Positions 43,413-52,880 of a stretch of 64,000 bases of DNA are shown here, one piece after another (the first letter of the stretch is position 1; each line of letters opens with the position of its first letter). A program made the translations under genes and the position numbers. Origin of the DNA: Leptolinea sp. (GTDB lineage Bacteria > Chloroflexota > Anaerolineae > Anaerolineales > Anaerolineaceae). Below the pieces are notes generated by a model. The model was not told where the DNA came from and searched no databases. It was given only the letters and a program-made list of their open reading frames with translations. The stretch lies in contig JAAZMZ010000023.1 of NCBI GenBank assembly GCA_012798535.1, forward strand, positions 62,001 through 126,000. Reading direction: 5' to 3'.

Positions 43413-45257
43413 ATGTGCGGTATTGTTGGCTATATCGGCGGTAATGATGCGACACCGATTATTTTAAATGGATTACACAAGCTGGAGTACCGTGGTTACG
43501 ATTCTGCCGGGATTGCGGTGCTTAACGAAAAGCAAGAAATCGAAGTCCGGCGTGATGCCGGTAAACTGGAGAACCTAAGAAACCTGATCACCCGCGATCC
43601 AATCTGCGGTAATGTAGGGATCGGGCATACCCGCTGGGCTACTCATGGTGTGCCGAGCGCGCGGAATGCACACCCTCATATCGGTTCCACGGGACGGGTG
43701 GTGGTGGTACATAACGGCATCGTTGAGAATTATCAAGAGTTACAGGAGGAATTAACCTCTGAAGGGATTGAATTCAACTCAGATACCGACACCGAGACAA
43801 TTGTTCACCTGATTGAGAGGTACTACTCTAATTCAACCAATCTGGAAGAAGCTGTACGCAAGACATTGCAGCAGATACGCGGCGCTCACGGGATTGTCGT
43901 GCTGTCTTCTAATGAACCGGATAAGATCATTGCTGCCCGCATCGGGAATGCTGGTGGAGTGGTGATCGGTTATGGTGAAAATGAAATGTTCATTGCTTCA
44001 GATATCCCGGCCATTTTAGAGCAAACTCGCCGGATGTCATTTCTCGAATCTCGCCAGATGGCGGTTGTCACTCGAACTGGTGTCAGCGTGAAAACGCTGG
44101 ATGGAGCACCGATAACTCCTTCTATCCAGACGATCAACTGGGATCCAATTGCCGCGGAAAAAGGCGAGTACCGTCATTTCATGCAAAAAGAAATCCACGA
44201 ACAGGTGCGCAGCCTGACTGATACTCTGGCCGGCCGGGTTGATTTTGATAAAGGATTGATCCAGCTCCCACAGTTGAATTTAACTGCAGAAGCGGCTCGT
44301 AAGATAAACAAGATCATCATTACTGCCTGTGGAACGGCACAGCATGCCGGCCTGGTAGGAAAGATCTTGATCGAAAAAATAGCCAGGATACCGGTGGAAG
44401 TGGATATTGCTTCAGAATTTCGATATCGTGATCCGATCATTATACCCGGAACGGTCGTCCTGTCCATCAGCCAATCTGGTGAAACGGCCGATACACTGGC
44501 AGCCATGGAAGAAGGGCGGATGAAAGGCGCCACCATCTGGTCTATCGTAAATGCCATCGGTTCACAGGCTATGCGGGTTTCAGACGGGTTCATTTCCATG
44601 CAGGTCGGTCCGGAGATCGGTGTGGCTTCCACAAAGGCGTTTACAGCACCGCTGGTCGACCTCTATTTGCTAGCCATTTTACTGGCCGACCTGCGCGGCA
44701 CCTTACCCGTCGATCAACGGAAAAAAATGGTCAACGACCTGCGCCTGGTACCTGACCTGGCGGGAAAATGCCTGCAGCATGAACAGGAGGTTATGGCCAT
44801 CGCTTATGAACTGAAAGATGCCAGAAATGCTCTTTATCTTGGAAGGGGCATCAATATGCCGATTGCCTACGAAGGTGCTCTAAAACTGAAGGAAATCTCT
44901 TATATTCATGCGGAAGGGTACCCGGCAGGTGAAATGAAACACGGACCTATTGCATTGATCGATAAAGATATGCCGGTGATCGCTCTTGCACCGCAGGACC
45001 CATGGTATGAAAAAATGGCCAGCCAGATCGAACAGGCCAAAGCCCGCGGCGGAAAAGTCTATGCTGTTGCCACCGAAGGTGACCGGAATGTTGAACATCT
45101 GGCCGATAGCTGTCTGTGGATACCGGCAATACCCTGGATGCTCAGTCCGGTCATGACTGTCATCCCGTTGCAAATGTTGGCGTATCACATTGCTTCCATT
45201 CGTGGATTGGATGTCGACCAACCGAGAAACCTTGCAAAGTCAGTTACAGTGGAATAG
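43413..45257 (+). CDS. glmS: Glutamine--fructose-6-phosphate aminotransferase (isomerizing)
   Basis: Makes glucosamine-6-phosphate for peptidoglycan and other amino sugars (614 aa). The N-terminal class II glutaminase begins with the catalytic Cys in MCGIVGYIGGN, followed by LEYRGYDSAGIAV and HTRWATHG. Two SIS sugar-isomerase domains follow, with ITACGTAQHAGLVGK, LSISQSGETADTLAAM and GRGINMPIAYEGALKLKEIS. It ends DQPRNLAKSVTVE, the canonical C-terminus. GGAGG lies 7 bases before the ATG. Expression is predicted to be controlled by the glmS ribozyme. Confidence 0.97.
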   Translation: MCGIVGYIGGNDATPIILNGLHKLEYRGYDSAGIAVLNEKQEIEVRRDAGKLENLRNLITRDPICGNVGIGHTRWATHGVPSARNAHPHIGSTGRVVVVHNGIVENYQELQEELTSEGIEFNSDTDTETIVHLIERYYSNSTNLEEAVRKTLQQIRGAHGIVVLSSNEPDKIIAARIGNAGGVVIGYGENEMFIASDIPAILEQTRRMSFLESRQMAVVTRTGVSVKTLDGAPITPSIQTINWDPIAAEKGEYRHFMQKEIHEQVRSLTDTLAGRVDFDKGLIQLPQLNLTAEAARKINKIIITACGTAQHAGLVGKILIEKIARIPVEVDIASEFRYRDPIIIPGTVVLSISQSGETADTLAAMEEGRMKGATIWSIVNAIGSQAMRVSDGFISMQVGPEIGVASTKAFTAPLVDLYLLAILLADLRGTLPVDQRKKMVNDLRLVPDLAGKCLQHEQEVMAIAYELKDARNALYLGRGINMPIAYEGALKLKEISYIHAEGYPAGEMKHGPIALIDKDMPVIALAPQDPWYEKMASQIEQAKARGGKVYAVATEGDRNVEHLADSCLWIPAIPWMLSPVMTVIPLQMLAYHIASIRGLDVDQPRNLAKSVTVE

Positions 45258-45285
45258 AACATCAGCAACACATATTGCAGGTATG

Positions 45286-45318
45286 AAGGAGGAGATCGTT
45301 GCATCTCCTCCTTTTTCT
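45286..45318 (+). terminator. Intrinsic terminator of glmS
   Basis: AAGGAGGAGAT-CGTTGC-ATCTCCTCCTTTTTCTTT: 11-bp perfect stem plus T tract. Confidence 0.92.
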
Positions 45319-45348
45319 TTACCTATCACAATATGATATTCTCAATAT

Positions 45349-46818
45349 ATGAAGCAGATTCTTGGAATTATTCTGTCTTTGATCATAATACTGGCATGTA
45401 ATCTCACACAAGCCGGCTCGTTTTCTGGAATTTCCCCGATTTTGACAGCTACTGCCAATGCCCGGATATCTACCGTTGAATCCGGGATACCTGGAGGGAG
45501 CGATATTTTGGAGAAAGACCCATCCATGTATAAGGTTCAATCCGGTGATACGGTTCCGGCCCTCGCTGCTCGTTTTCGAACCACTGAAACGGATATCGAA
45601 TCGAAAAACGCCTTCATTCTGCAGGGTGATTATTCCACGACACTGCCTGCCAGAATGCCTCTGCACATTGATTTTCCGACCGGGGTGGATACATATCAGA
45701 TAATGCACATTATTCCGAATACATATTTTATTTATGGACCATCCCAGAAGGATTTTGATGTGCAGGCTTTTATCGATCATACTAACGGATGGTTAAAAAA
45801 CTATATTGACCGTTCCAGCGGAAACGATGTAAGTGGAGTGCAGATCCTTCGTGCGACTGCCGAGAATTACTCCATCTCTCCTCGATTGCTGATCACGCTT
45901 CTGGAATACCAGTTACATGCACTGACCAATCCAGATCTGCCCCCATCATTTTATCTTGGGAGCAAAGAAACTAACCGGAAGACACTCGGGAAACAACTTT
46001 CATGGGCAGCTAATAAATTAAATAACGGCTATTATGGATGGCGGAACGGCAAACAGACACATTTCACAGATATATCCGGTTATTCCATTTCACCGGATCC
46101 GCGTGACAATGCGGCCTCAGTAGCATTGATTTACTATTTCTCGCAATTTTTATCCGGTGAAGAACTAGAACAGATATTATCACCACAAGGTTTCGTCACT
46201 ACCTACGCATCACTCTTTGGACAAATCAATCCAGAGGCGGATAACGAACTCTCCATTTTCCCGGACAATTTGCAACAACCTGAATTGATTTTGCCGTTGC
46301 AGCCCGGAGTGAAATGGGCTTTCACCGGTGGACCGCATTCCGGATGGGGAACCGGTTTCCCCTATGCGGCCATCGATTTCGCACCACCTGCTAACACCGC
46401 CGGTTGTGATCCATCACCCTATCAGGCTATTTCTGCCAGCGATGGCATAATATCTCGGGTGGAGGATGGGCTTGTCGTAATTGATCTGGATGGGGATGGA
46501 TTTCCTCAAACCGGTTGGAATATCCTTTATCTACATCTGGCACCTGATCGCAACCTGAAAACTGGTATGTCCATCGTAAAAGGAGATAACCTGGGTCATC
46601 CGTCCTGCCTGGGTGGGAATTCGAATGGCAGGAATATCCATATCGCGAGGCTTTATAACGGGGAATGGATTCCGGCAGATGGGGTAATCCCGATGAATTT
46701 GGGAGGTTGGGTAGCTTCGGCCGGTGAAAAAGAATATAAAGGCATCCTCTCTAAAGAGAATAAAATATTAAAATCTAGTAATGTCGGAGAGTGGTTCAGT
46801 CAGCTGCTGGTTGATTGA
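45349..46818 (+). CDS. LysM-domain M23 peptidase lipoprotein
   Basis: Predicted exported cell-wall hydrolase (489 aa). Residues 1-20 form a signal peptide ending in a lipobox-like SLIIILACN. A LysM-like domain follows at about 60-105 (YKVQSGDTVPALAARFRTTE). The middle (about 130-310) is helical and of unknown fold. The C-terminal M23 domain at about 320-450 shows the first metal His and Asp in GGPHSGWGTGFPYAAIDFAP and the later LYLHLAPDR. The HLH-type second motif is present, so it could be catalytic. It is monocistronic. No clear partner is nearby. Confidence 0.78.
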   Translation: MKQILGIILSLIIILACNLTQAGSFSGISPILTATANARISTVESGIPGGSDILEKDPSMYKVQSGDTVPALAARFRTTETDIESKNAFILQGDYSTTLPARMPLHIDFPTGVDTYQIMHIIPNTYFIYGPSQKDFDVQAFIDHTNGWLKNYIDRSSGNDVSGVQILRATAENYSISPRLLITLLEYQLHALTNPDLPPSFYLGSKETNRKTLGKQLSWAANKLNNGYYGWRNGKQTHFTDISGYSISPDPRDNAASVALIYYFSQFLSGEELEQILSPQGFVTTYASLFGQINPEADNELSIFPDNLQQPELILPLQPGVKWAFTGGPHSGWGTGFPYAAIDFAPPANTAGCDPSPYQAISASDGIISRVEDGLVVIDLDGDGFPQTGWNILYLHLAPDRNLKTGMSIVKGDNLGHPSCLGGNSNGRNIHIARLYNGEWIPADGVIPMNLGGWVASAGEKEYKGILSKENKILKSSNVGEWFSQLLVD

Positions 46819-46843
46819 TACGGGATTCTGGTTGAGTTAATAA

Positions 46844-47644
46844 TTATGATTTTATATATTGTGCATAGATGTATCCTATGTCGTCATGTACAACATTGGG
46901 TTTTACTTCCACGGAAAAACCGCCATTTTTGAGATGTGATAAAAGTTCATCATGGTGATGCGAGGTTATGGAATCATGATATTCCATCACAATGCGCTTG
47001 AATCTGGAGAGTTCTTGATTAGAAAGGGGAAGAAGAATAGCGAATTCCCCCCCTTCACAATCCATTTTTAATAAATCGACTGTTTCGATGTCATGCTGTT
47101 TTATGAAATCCAGCAACACAATGGTAGATACGGGTATCCCTGTTTGAGAATCATTCTGGGCAGAGTACTGCAGTGGATTGCCGGATGAGGTATCCATCAC
47201 CAAATTTCCGGGTATGGAGGAAACCGCGGCACCAACAGGATAGATATTTGTCAGCCCATTGCAATCGATATTCTTTTGAAACATGCTGAAGGATTCTGGA
47301 AAAGGTTCAAATCCGTATATTCTGGAATGAGGACATTTACTACCGGCTTGAATCGCAAATTCACCGATTCCGGCTCCAATATCCAGAATGACATTCAGTG
47401 ATTCCGGAGAAGTCTCATTCAATCTGTAAAAATCATCAAGAAACGATTCTTTTATTGACCAGACATCCATCCCATTTCGGATGGAGAAGGTCACACCAGA
47501 GTTTTTCAGTTTTACCGTTCCATGTATTCCTGAATTACCGGAAATATCCAATAAACTTACCAAAACTCGATAGGGATGATAGAAACCGCGTACTATTGAA
47601 ACAATCGAATGAAAATAATATCGAAAAGCAGCGAATTTGATCAT
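46844..47644 (-). CDS. FkbM family methyltransferase
   Basis: SAM-dependent methyltransferase of the FkbM type (266 aa from the ATG at 47644). SAM-binding motif I is VILDIGAGIGEFAIQAG, followed by YGFEPFPESFSMFQKN and the family-specific VDLLKMDCEGGEFAIL. FkbM proteins O-methylate sugars or polyketides. The ORF track start at 47737 lies within the upstream regulator gene. I prefer MIKFAAFRYYF just after that gene's stop. It is transcribed after the winged-helix regulator, but no glycan cluster surrounds it, so the substrate is unknown. Confidence 0.78.
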   Translation of the reverse strand: MIKFAAFRYYFHSIVSIVRGFYHPYRVLVSLLDISGNSGIHGTVKLKNSGVTFSIRNGMDVWSIKESFLDDFYRLNETSPESLNVILDIGAGIGEFAIQAGSKCPHSRIYGFEPFPESFSMFQKNIDCNGLTNIYPVGAAVSSIPGNLVMDTSSGNPLQYSAQNDSQTGIPVSTIVLLDFIKQHDIETVDLLKMDCEGGEFAILLPLSNQELSRFKRIVMEYHDSITSHHHDELLSHLKNGGFSVEVKPNVVHDDIGYIYAQYIKS

Positions 47645-47655
47645 AGAACTCAATT

Positions 47656-48279
47656 TTACCTGTTTGTATTTTCTTTCACAACAAAACGGCAGTTTCCCTG
47701 CAAGTTCTGCCAATCCATAGGATGCTGCAATTCCCATATAGAGGCATTAAGCTCGCGTAACAGGTAAGCATCCATTGCGCACAAAATCTCATTATTCTCG
47801 CGGATTTCACGATACGGACAATTGGCGAATTTTATGACCGGTCCTGTCTTCCCGGCTTCCCAACTGGCACGGTACTGGTTTTCACTCAACCATTGGGTAA
47901 GCTCACGGATGTTCATCGGTATTCCAGATTCTACTGGCTTCTCTCCAATGATCAATCTTGCCAGTCGCTGTTCAGCTTTTTCATTGTCATCTCGAAAGTG
48001 GAACAAAAATTGTCTGAGCAGAGTATTGCATAAAGATTGAATGCTGTTTTCCTGCATATTATTTACGCGCCGGAAGAGTGTGGCTTTCCGGCCAGCTTTT
48101 AGTCCAGCCCTGGTATTCCGAAATTCCTGAACCACTCCCAGTGTTCGCAATTTTCTCAGGTGATAACGCACGGTGGGTTCTTCGATGCAACATTCAAGAG
48201 CCAACTCATGAGCACTCTTATTTTGAGAATAATCCATTTTGCTGAGGATCAATTCAGTCGTAGAAATTCTTCCAGACAT
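47656..48279 (-). CDS. Winged-helix regulator with C-terminal Cys cluster (SufR/COG2345-like)
   Basis: Transcription factor of 207 aa. The N-terminal winged helix (about 5-65) shows ELALECCIEEPTVRYHLRKL and LGVVQEFRNTRAGLKAGRKA. The C-terminal part carries FANCPYREIRENNEILCAMD and later LQGNCRFVV. This Cys spacing is conserved in the SufR/COG2345 regulators, where it binds an Fe-S cluster. The target may be the divergent nuo genes, which encode Fe-S proteins and start 104 bases away; this is inference from position. Confidence 0.7.
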   Translation of the reverse strand: MSGRISTTELILSKMDYSQNKSAHELALECCIEEPTVRYHLRKLRTLGVVQEFRNTRAGLKAGRKATLFRRVNNMQENSIQSLCNTLLRQFLFHFRDDNEKAEQRLARLIIGEKPVESGIPMNIRELTQWLSENQYRASWEAGKTGPVIKFANCPYREIRENNEILCAMDAYLLRELNASIWELQHPMDWQNLQGNCRFVVKENTNR

Positions 48280-48312
48280 TATTATGTAAACAATCCTTTA
48301 CCTAATTATAAC

Positions 48313-48340
48313 TTGACATGATTTATCGGGATGATAGAAT
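48313..48340 (+). promoter_or_regulatory. Sigma70-type promoter of the nuo cluster
   Basis: TTGACA (48313-48318) and TAGAAT (48335-48340) with a 16-base spacer. The predicted start lies about 35 bases before nuoB. Confidence 0.65.
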
Positions 48341-48382
48341 AACTCCATAAATCGGTGTTCTTATATCCAAGGTAGGCGTTCT

Positions 48383-49066
48383 GTGTCGGATAATACGCTT
48401 AATTCCCCGGAATTTGATATTCCACCTGAAATTCAACCTGCTGTGGCGATCACATCATTGGATCGAATCTACAACTGGAGCAGACGGAACTCACTTTGGC
48501 CGATGATGTTCGGGCTGGCATGCTGCGCCATTGAAATGATCTGTACCGCGGCAAGCCGTTATGATCTTTCCAGATTTGGCATGGAAGTCATGCGTCCAAG
48601 TCCAAGACAGGCGGATGTGATGATTATTTCCGGAACTGTCACCAAAAAAATGGTCCCTCAGATCGTCCGGTTATATAACCAGATGGCAGAACCTAAATAC
48701 GTATTATCAATGGGTGCATGTGCGAACGGTGGCGGACCTTTCAAAGAAGGATACAGTGTAGTTCCAGGGATTGACCGTTATCTACCGGTGGATGTGTATA
48801 TTCCTGGTTGTCCTCCCACACCTCAGGCATTGCTCAATGGATTGATCACACTTCAAAAGAAGATCGATACGGAATCATTAAAAAATGTCCGCTGGTATAA
48901 AAAAGAAGCTGTTCCTCCTATACCCATTCCTGTTCTTGGCCCGGATCTTATGGACCCGAAGCAGTATGATGAAATATCCCGAATAAGCCGGCAAGATGTA
49001 TCCGAAAATAATCCAACCGATCCAAAGCCGGAAATGGATAATCCAGGTGAGGCTGAGATATCCTGA
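48383..49066 (+). CDS. nuoB: NADH-quinone oxidoreductase subunit B
   Basis: Complex I subunit carrying the terminal N2 4Fe-4S cluster (227 aa, GTG start). The ligands are GLACCAIEM (two Cys), [10 protein letters not shown] and [11 protein letters not shown]. The protein has an N-terminal extension and an unusual acidic/Pro-rich C-terminal tail of about 50 residues compared with the usual 160-200 aa. It overlaps nuoCD (GATGAG junction). Confidence 0.92.
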   Translation: MSDNTLNSPEFDIPPEIQPAVAITSLDRIYNWSRRNSLWPMMFGLACCAIEMICTAASRYDLSRFGMEVMRPSPRQADVMIISGTVTKKMVPQIVRLYNQMAEPKYVLSMGACANGGGPFKEGYSVVPGIDRYLPVDVYIPGCPPTPQALLNGLITLQKKIDTESLKNVRWYKKEAVPPIPIPVLGPDLMDPKQYDEISRISRQDVSENNPTDPKPEMDNPGEAEIS

Positions 49067-50808
49067 TGAGTGACCAGACAGATCTCGATAAAGAATTTAT
49101 TCTTTCCGCGCGTTATCCTGGAAACGTTATAGAGGATACTCGATCGGGATATTCCGGTTATCTGGTCAACCGGGGTTTTCTCTTGAATTTTGCGCGATCA
49201 ATCCGAGATGAACTCGGATTTGATTATTTGTCCATGGTGACCGCAGTTGATTATTACCCTGAAGACATGATGGAAATTGTTTATTTAGTGTATCGTACCA
49301 CTGGCGGACCGGGATTGTTGTTTAAGGTTCAGATGAATCGATCAAATCCAAGTGTTCCCAGTCTGTGTGGAATATATCCGGGTGCGGAATTGCAGGAAAG
49401 AGAAATCTTCGATATGTTCGGTGTAAACTTCGAAGATCACCCTGATCAACGTCGAATATTGACCTGGGAAGGTTTTCAAGGGCATCCGCTTCGCAAAGAT
49501 TGGATCGAGCCTTTATTCGAAGAAGAGGTCAAACCGTATAAGACCCGCTGGCCGGAAGGGTCCTACAGCCGCGCGGAAGAAAAAAACCCATTTGGAAACA
49601 ATGTGAAATATCCGGCCGGTTTTGAACCTGAACAATGTAACTTCGCCGGGGAAGAAGAGTTATACAACAGTCTTAGAAACACGGCTAATGGATTGAACAG
49701 CCACCTTAAGACTGACCAGATCATAGTCAATCTGGGTCCACAGCATCCATCCACGCATGGCGTGTTTCGTATGGCGGTTCTTATGGAAGGTGAAACGATC
49801 CTGGAATTGAAACCGGTGATGGGATATCTGCACCGCAACCATGAAAAAATCGCTGAGAGAAACACTTACCTACAGACCATGCCATACACAGACCGATTGG
49901 ATTATCTATCCTCCATGAGCAACAATTTCGGGTACGCTCTGGCTGTTGAAAAATTGCTCGACATTACTCCACCCGAACGAGCAGATTACATCCGGGTAAT
50001 TATGGCGGAATTAACCCGTATTAGCAGCCATATTATGACCACAGGTTTCTTACTAAACGATCTGGGTGCGTTTTATACACCGGCCCTCTATACGTTGGAA
50101 GAACGTGAATTGATTCTGGATATTTTCGAAGAGGTTTCCGGCTCACGGATGATGTGCAACTACTTTCGATTTGGTGGTGTAGTTCGCGATGTAACAGAAA
50201 ATGTTGTGGAAAAAATCAGAAAGCTGGTATTTGATCGGCTTCCAAGGAAAATCGATGAGCTGGATACATATCTGACACATAACGAGATTGTCAGGGTACG
50301 TACCGAAGGTGTTGGAGTACTGACAGCAGATGAAGCTGCCGCATATTCAGCCAGCGGACCGCAATTGCGGGCTTCTGGTGTTCCCTACGATGTACGAAAA
50401 GCCGATCCATATTCCGTTTATGATCGCTTCGATTTTGATATTGCCGTTCGTTATCACGGTGATATTTATGACCGCTACATGGTTCGTCTGGATGAAATGC
50501 GACAAAGTCTGCGCATAATTCAACAGGCCATCCATGATTTGCCAGGTGGGCCTGTGATGAATGGTAAGCCGCAATACCTGGTACGTGTACCGGCAGGTGA
50601 AGCGTACGGCCGGGTAGAAGGACCAAAAGGCGAACTTGGATATTTTGTAATTTCAAATGGCAAGCCCAACCCACAGCGTTATCATGTCCGTGCACCGTCT
50701 TTCATCAATATCACATCGCTGAGCAAAATATGCCGGGGAGGAAAACTGGCGGATGCAATCGCCGTGTTGGGTTCTCTGGATATTATTCTGGGTGAAGTGG
50801 ACCGGTAG
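49066..50808 (+). CDS. nuoCD: Fused NADH-quinone oxidoreductase subunit C/D
   Basis: 580-aa fusion of complex I subunits C and D. The C part (about 1-170) contains the signature REIFDMFGVNFEDHPDQRRI. The D part (about 210-580) starts IVNLGPQHPSTHGVFRM and contains GYLHRNHEKIAERNTYLQTM and the C-terminal YRVRAPSF-like YHVRAPSFINI. The D subunit lines the quinone pocket with NuoB. NuoC/NuoD fusion is known in several bacteria including Escherichia coli. The 15-base gap to the next gene carries a weak GGAGAG start site. Confidence 0.94.
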   Translation: MSDQTDLDKEFILSARYPGNVIEDTRSGYSGYLVNRGFLLNFARSIRDELGFDYLSMVTAVDYYPEDMMEIVYLVYRTTGGPGLLFKVQMNRSNPSVPSLCGIYPGAELQEREIFDMFGVNFEDHPDQRRILTWEGFQGHPLRKDWIEPLFEEEVKPYKTRWPEGSYSRAEEKNPFGNNVKYPAGFEPEQCNFAGEEELYNSLRNTANGLNSHLKTDQIIVNLGPQHPSTHGVFRMAVLMEGETILELKPVMGYLHRNHEKIAERNTYLQTMPYTDRLDYLSSMSNNFGYALAVEKLLDITPPERADYIRVIMAELTRISSHIMTTGFLLNDLGAFYTPALYTLEERELILDIFEEVSGSRMMCNYFRFGGVVRDVTENVVEKIRKLVFDRLPRKIDELDTYLTHNEIVRVRTEGVGVLTADEAAAYSASGPQLRASGVPYDVRKADPYSVYDRFDFDIAVRYHGDIYDRYMVRLDEMRQSLRIIQQAIHDLPGGPVMNGKPQYLVRVPAGEAYGRVEGPKGELGYFVISNGKPNPQRYHVRAPSFINITSLSKICRGGKLADAIAVLGSLDIILGEVDR

Positions 50809-50822
50809 GTGGAGAGATTCTC

Positions 50823-51470
50823 ATGAATGGTTCGGGAATTATTCGCGGTTTACTTATACCCTTAAAACATTTCTTTGAAACTTATATTGATGACCTGAAA
50901 TGGCTGGGAAAAAAGTACTACAAGCCTGAGGGTATTGCGCTTCGTTCATCTACCGAAACCAGAGGAATTTTTTCAATTCAATACCCGGAAGAAAGACTCC
51001 CAATACCGGAGGAATTTCGATTTGTACCATTTCTCGTTTATGATGAAGAATCAGACGGTACAAAAAAATTGAGATGCACGGCCTGCGGAATCTGTTCAAA
51101 AGTCTGCCCGCCGCAATGCATATGGATCGAACGCAGCACTAATCCGGTGACTGGAAAACCAAAAGCCAGTCCGGCAAAATTCACTATTGATATTGATCTG
51201 TGTATGAATTGCGGCTTTTGCGCCGAATTTTGTCCGTTCAATGCTATTCGCATGGATCATAATTACGAGTTGGCCAACACCGATCGCCGTGAAAATGATG
51301 TGCTTGACAAAGACAGATTGATGAAATCGGCCAATTATTACGCAAGCATCCGTCCCACATATTATGCCAGTGAAGAACAGATCAAAGCGGAAAAAGCCGC
51401 ATCATCACACACAAATATGCCCGCTGAAGGGGAGTCCGTACCAACGAATTTAGGAAACTTCGATGTATAA
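50823..51470 (+). CDS. nuoI: NuoI-like 2[4Fe-4S] ferredoxin subunit
   Basis: Electron-transfer subunit of complex I (215 aa). Two cluster motifs are CTACGICSKVCPPQCIWIE and CMNCGFCAEFCPFNAIRMD. The N-terminus (GIIRGLLIPLKHFFETY) is the amphipathic helix typical of NuoI and related hydrogenase subunits. No other complex I genes (A, E-H, J-N) follow here. It could also belong to a membrane-bound hydrogenase-like complex, but NuoB and NuoCD neighbours favour complex I. Confidence 0.87.
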   Translation: MNGSGIIRGLLIPLKHFFETYIDDLKWLGKKYYKPEGIALRSSTETRGIFSIQYPEERLPIPEEFRFVPFLVYDEESDGTKKLRCTACGICSKVCPPQCIWIERSTNPVTGKPKASPAKFTIDIDLCMNCGFCAEFCPFNAIRMDHNYELANTDRRENDVLDKDRLMKSANYYASIRPTYYASEEQIKAEKAASSHTNMPAEGESVPTNLGNFDV

Positions 51471-51786
51471 TCCAGAAACTGAAGTGTTATTCCCCAGTAA
51501 AGCTATCGGGAGTCTGTCCAGGTTACGCGGCAAGACCTGGCAAGAATTGGTCAAGCAGGTAGAAGAAAGACCGGTACAGTCTTCCGAACAAACGGCATTT
51601 TTACTGATGATGATAAAGATCAGCAGTTGCGTCACCTGCAATGTGGATTCATTTCGGGCCATGCGTGGGTGTCCGGCCTGTGCCCAGTTGAACATTCGGC
51701 ATTTTAAGGGCAGCGATGACGACCTGGTTCATCTTTATCAACAAATTCTCATAGACACGAAATTATATATGTCAAAAAGGAAATAA
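51463..51786 (+). CDS. Small cysteine-motif protein, unknown function
   Basis: 107-aa protein that I cannot assign. Residues about 50-75 hold two Cys pairs, [21 protein letters not shown], which may bind zinc or an Fe-S cluster. The N-terminal half is helical. It overlaps nuoI by 8 bases and is followed 7 bases later by the Mrp ATPase, so it could be an assembly or electron-transfer factor of this cluster. The stop-start overlap and single-strand context make it likely to be real. Confidence 0.7.
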   Translation: MYNPETEVLFPSKAIGSLSRLRGKTWQELVKQVEERPVQSSEQTAFLLMMIKISSCVTCNVDSFRAMRGCPACAQLNIRHFKGSDDDLVHLYQQILIDTKLYMSKRK

Positions 51787-51793
51787 AAATACA

Positions 51794-52870
51794 ATGAACT
51801 CAGTAACACAAGAACAAGTACTCGCGGCTCTTTCTACCGTTCAAGAACCCGAATTGCACAGGGACCTTGTCTCATTGAATATGATCAAAGACATCGCCAT
51901 CCAGAATGGCGATGTCCACTTCACCGTGCAACTGACGACACCCGCCTGTCCACTGCGAGGACAGATACAAAATGAAGCGAAATCTGCTGTTATGAAAATT
52001 CCCGGTGTGAAGAATGTGATTGTAGAAATGAAAGCGCAGGTGGTATCCGATGGACGGGATCGAAAACCGCTAGGTCTTTCGATAAAGAACGCTGTTGCCA
52101 TTGCTTCCGGAAAGGGCGGTGTCGGAAAATCAACAGTGGCAGTCAATCTTGCCATTACTCTTGCCAGACAGGGTGCAAAAGTTGGATTATTGGATGCCGA
52201 TATCTACGGACCTAACATTCCAACGATGATGGGTGTGGATCGTATGCCGGATCCAGCTGGAGAAAAGATGATCCCAGCCGATGTTTATGGCGTCAAAGTA
52301 ATGTCAATTGGATTTCTGGTAAAACCTGGACAACCCTTGATCTGGCGGGGGCCTATGCTGCACTCCACAATTCGTCAGTTTCTGGCCGATGTGGAATGGG
52401 GGGATCTGGATTATCTGATCATTGATTTACCACCAGGAACGGGAGACGCACAGTTAAGTCTGGCACAATCAATTGCCTTAAGCGGAGCACTTATAGTGAC
52501 ACTCCCTCAGGCCGTTTCTCTGGAAGATGCGAACCGTGGTCTGCAAATGTTTAAAGTATTAAATGTTCCTATCCTCGGAGTAGTTGAGAATATGAGTTAT
52601 CTTGAATTACCCGATGGCACAAAAATGGATGTGTTTGGCAGCGGAGGCGGTGAGACCCTGGCACATGAATCAGATGTACCATTCCTGGGAGTTATTCCCA
52701 TGGATCCTGATGTACGCAAAGGCGGCGACGCCGGTTCGCCTGTAGTCGTGTCTTTACCTGATTCTCCTGCTGCGAAAGCGTTATCAGACATTGCCGGGAA
52801 GATCGCCGCAAAATTAAGTGTTGCCGCCATAACAGGCAATGGTGGAGTGACCATCAAGATGGTTGGATAG
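51794..52870 (+). CDS. mrp: Mrp/NBP35-type P-loop ATPase with MIP18 (DUF59) domain
   Basis: Fe-S cluster carrier ATPase (358 aa). The N-terminal 85 residues form a MIP18/DUF59 domain ([20 protein letters not shown]). The deviant Walker A is [17 protein letters not shown], followed by [17 protein letters not shown] and [16 protein letters not shown]. Mrp-type proteins deliver Fe-S clusters, and the mitochondrial relative Ind1 serves complex I; position after nuoI fits that. The CxxC usual near the C-terminus of bacterial Mrp is not evident, as in some other members. Confidence 0.88.
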   Translation: MNSVTQEQVLAALSTVQEPELHRDLVSLNMIKDIAIQNGDVHFTVQLTTPACPLRGQIQNEAKSAVMKIPGVKNVIVEMKAQVVSDGRDRKPLGLSIKNAVAIASGKGGVGKSTVAVNLAITLARQGAKVGLLDADIYGPNIPTMMGVDRMPDPAGEKMIPADVYGVKVMSIGFLVKPGQPLIWRGPMLHSTIRQFLADVEWGDLDYLIIDLPPGTGDAQLSLAQSIALSGALIVTLPQAVSLEDANRGLQMFKVLNVPILGVVENMSYLELPDGTKMDVFGSGGGETLAHESDVPFLGVIPMDPDVRKGGDAGSPVVVSLPDSPAAKALSDIAGKIAAKLSVAAITGNGGVTIKMVG

Positions 52871-52880
52871 GAGCAAACGC

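Noticed and set aside
52474-52490. TGGCACAATCAATTGCC as a third sigma54 promoter
   Set aside because: GG and GC are 11 bases apart instead of 10, and it lies inside the mrp coding region.
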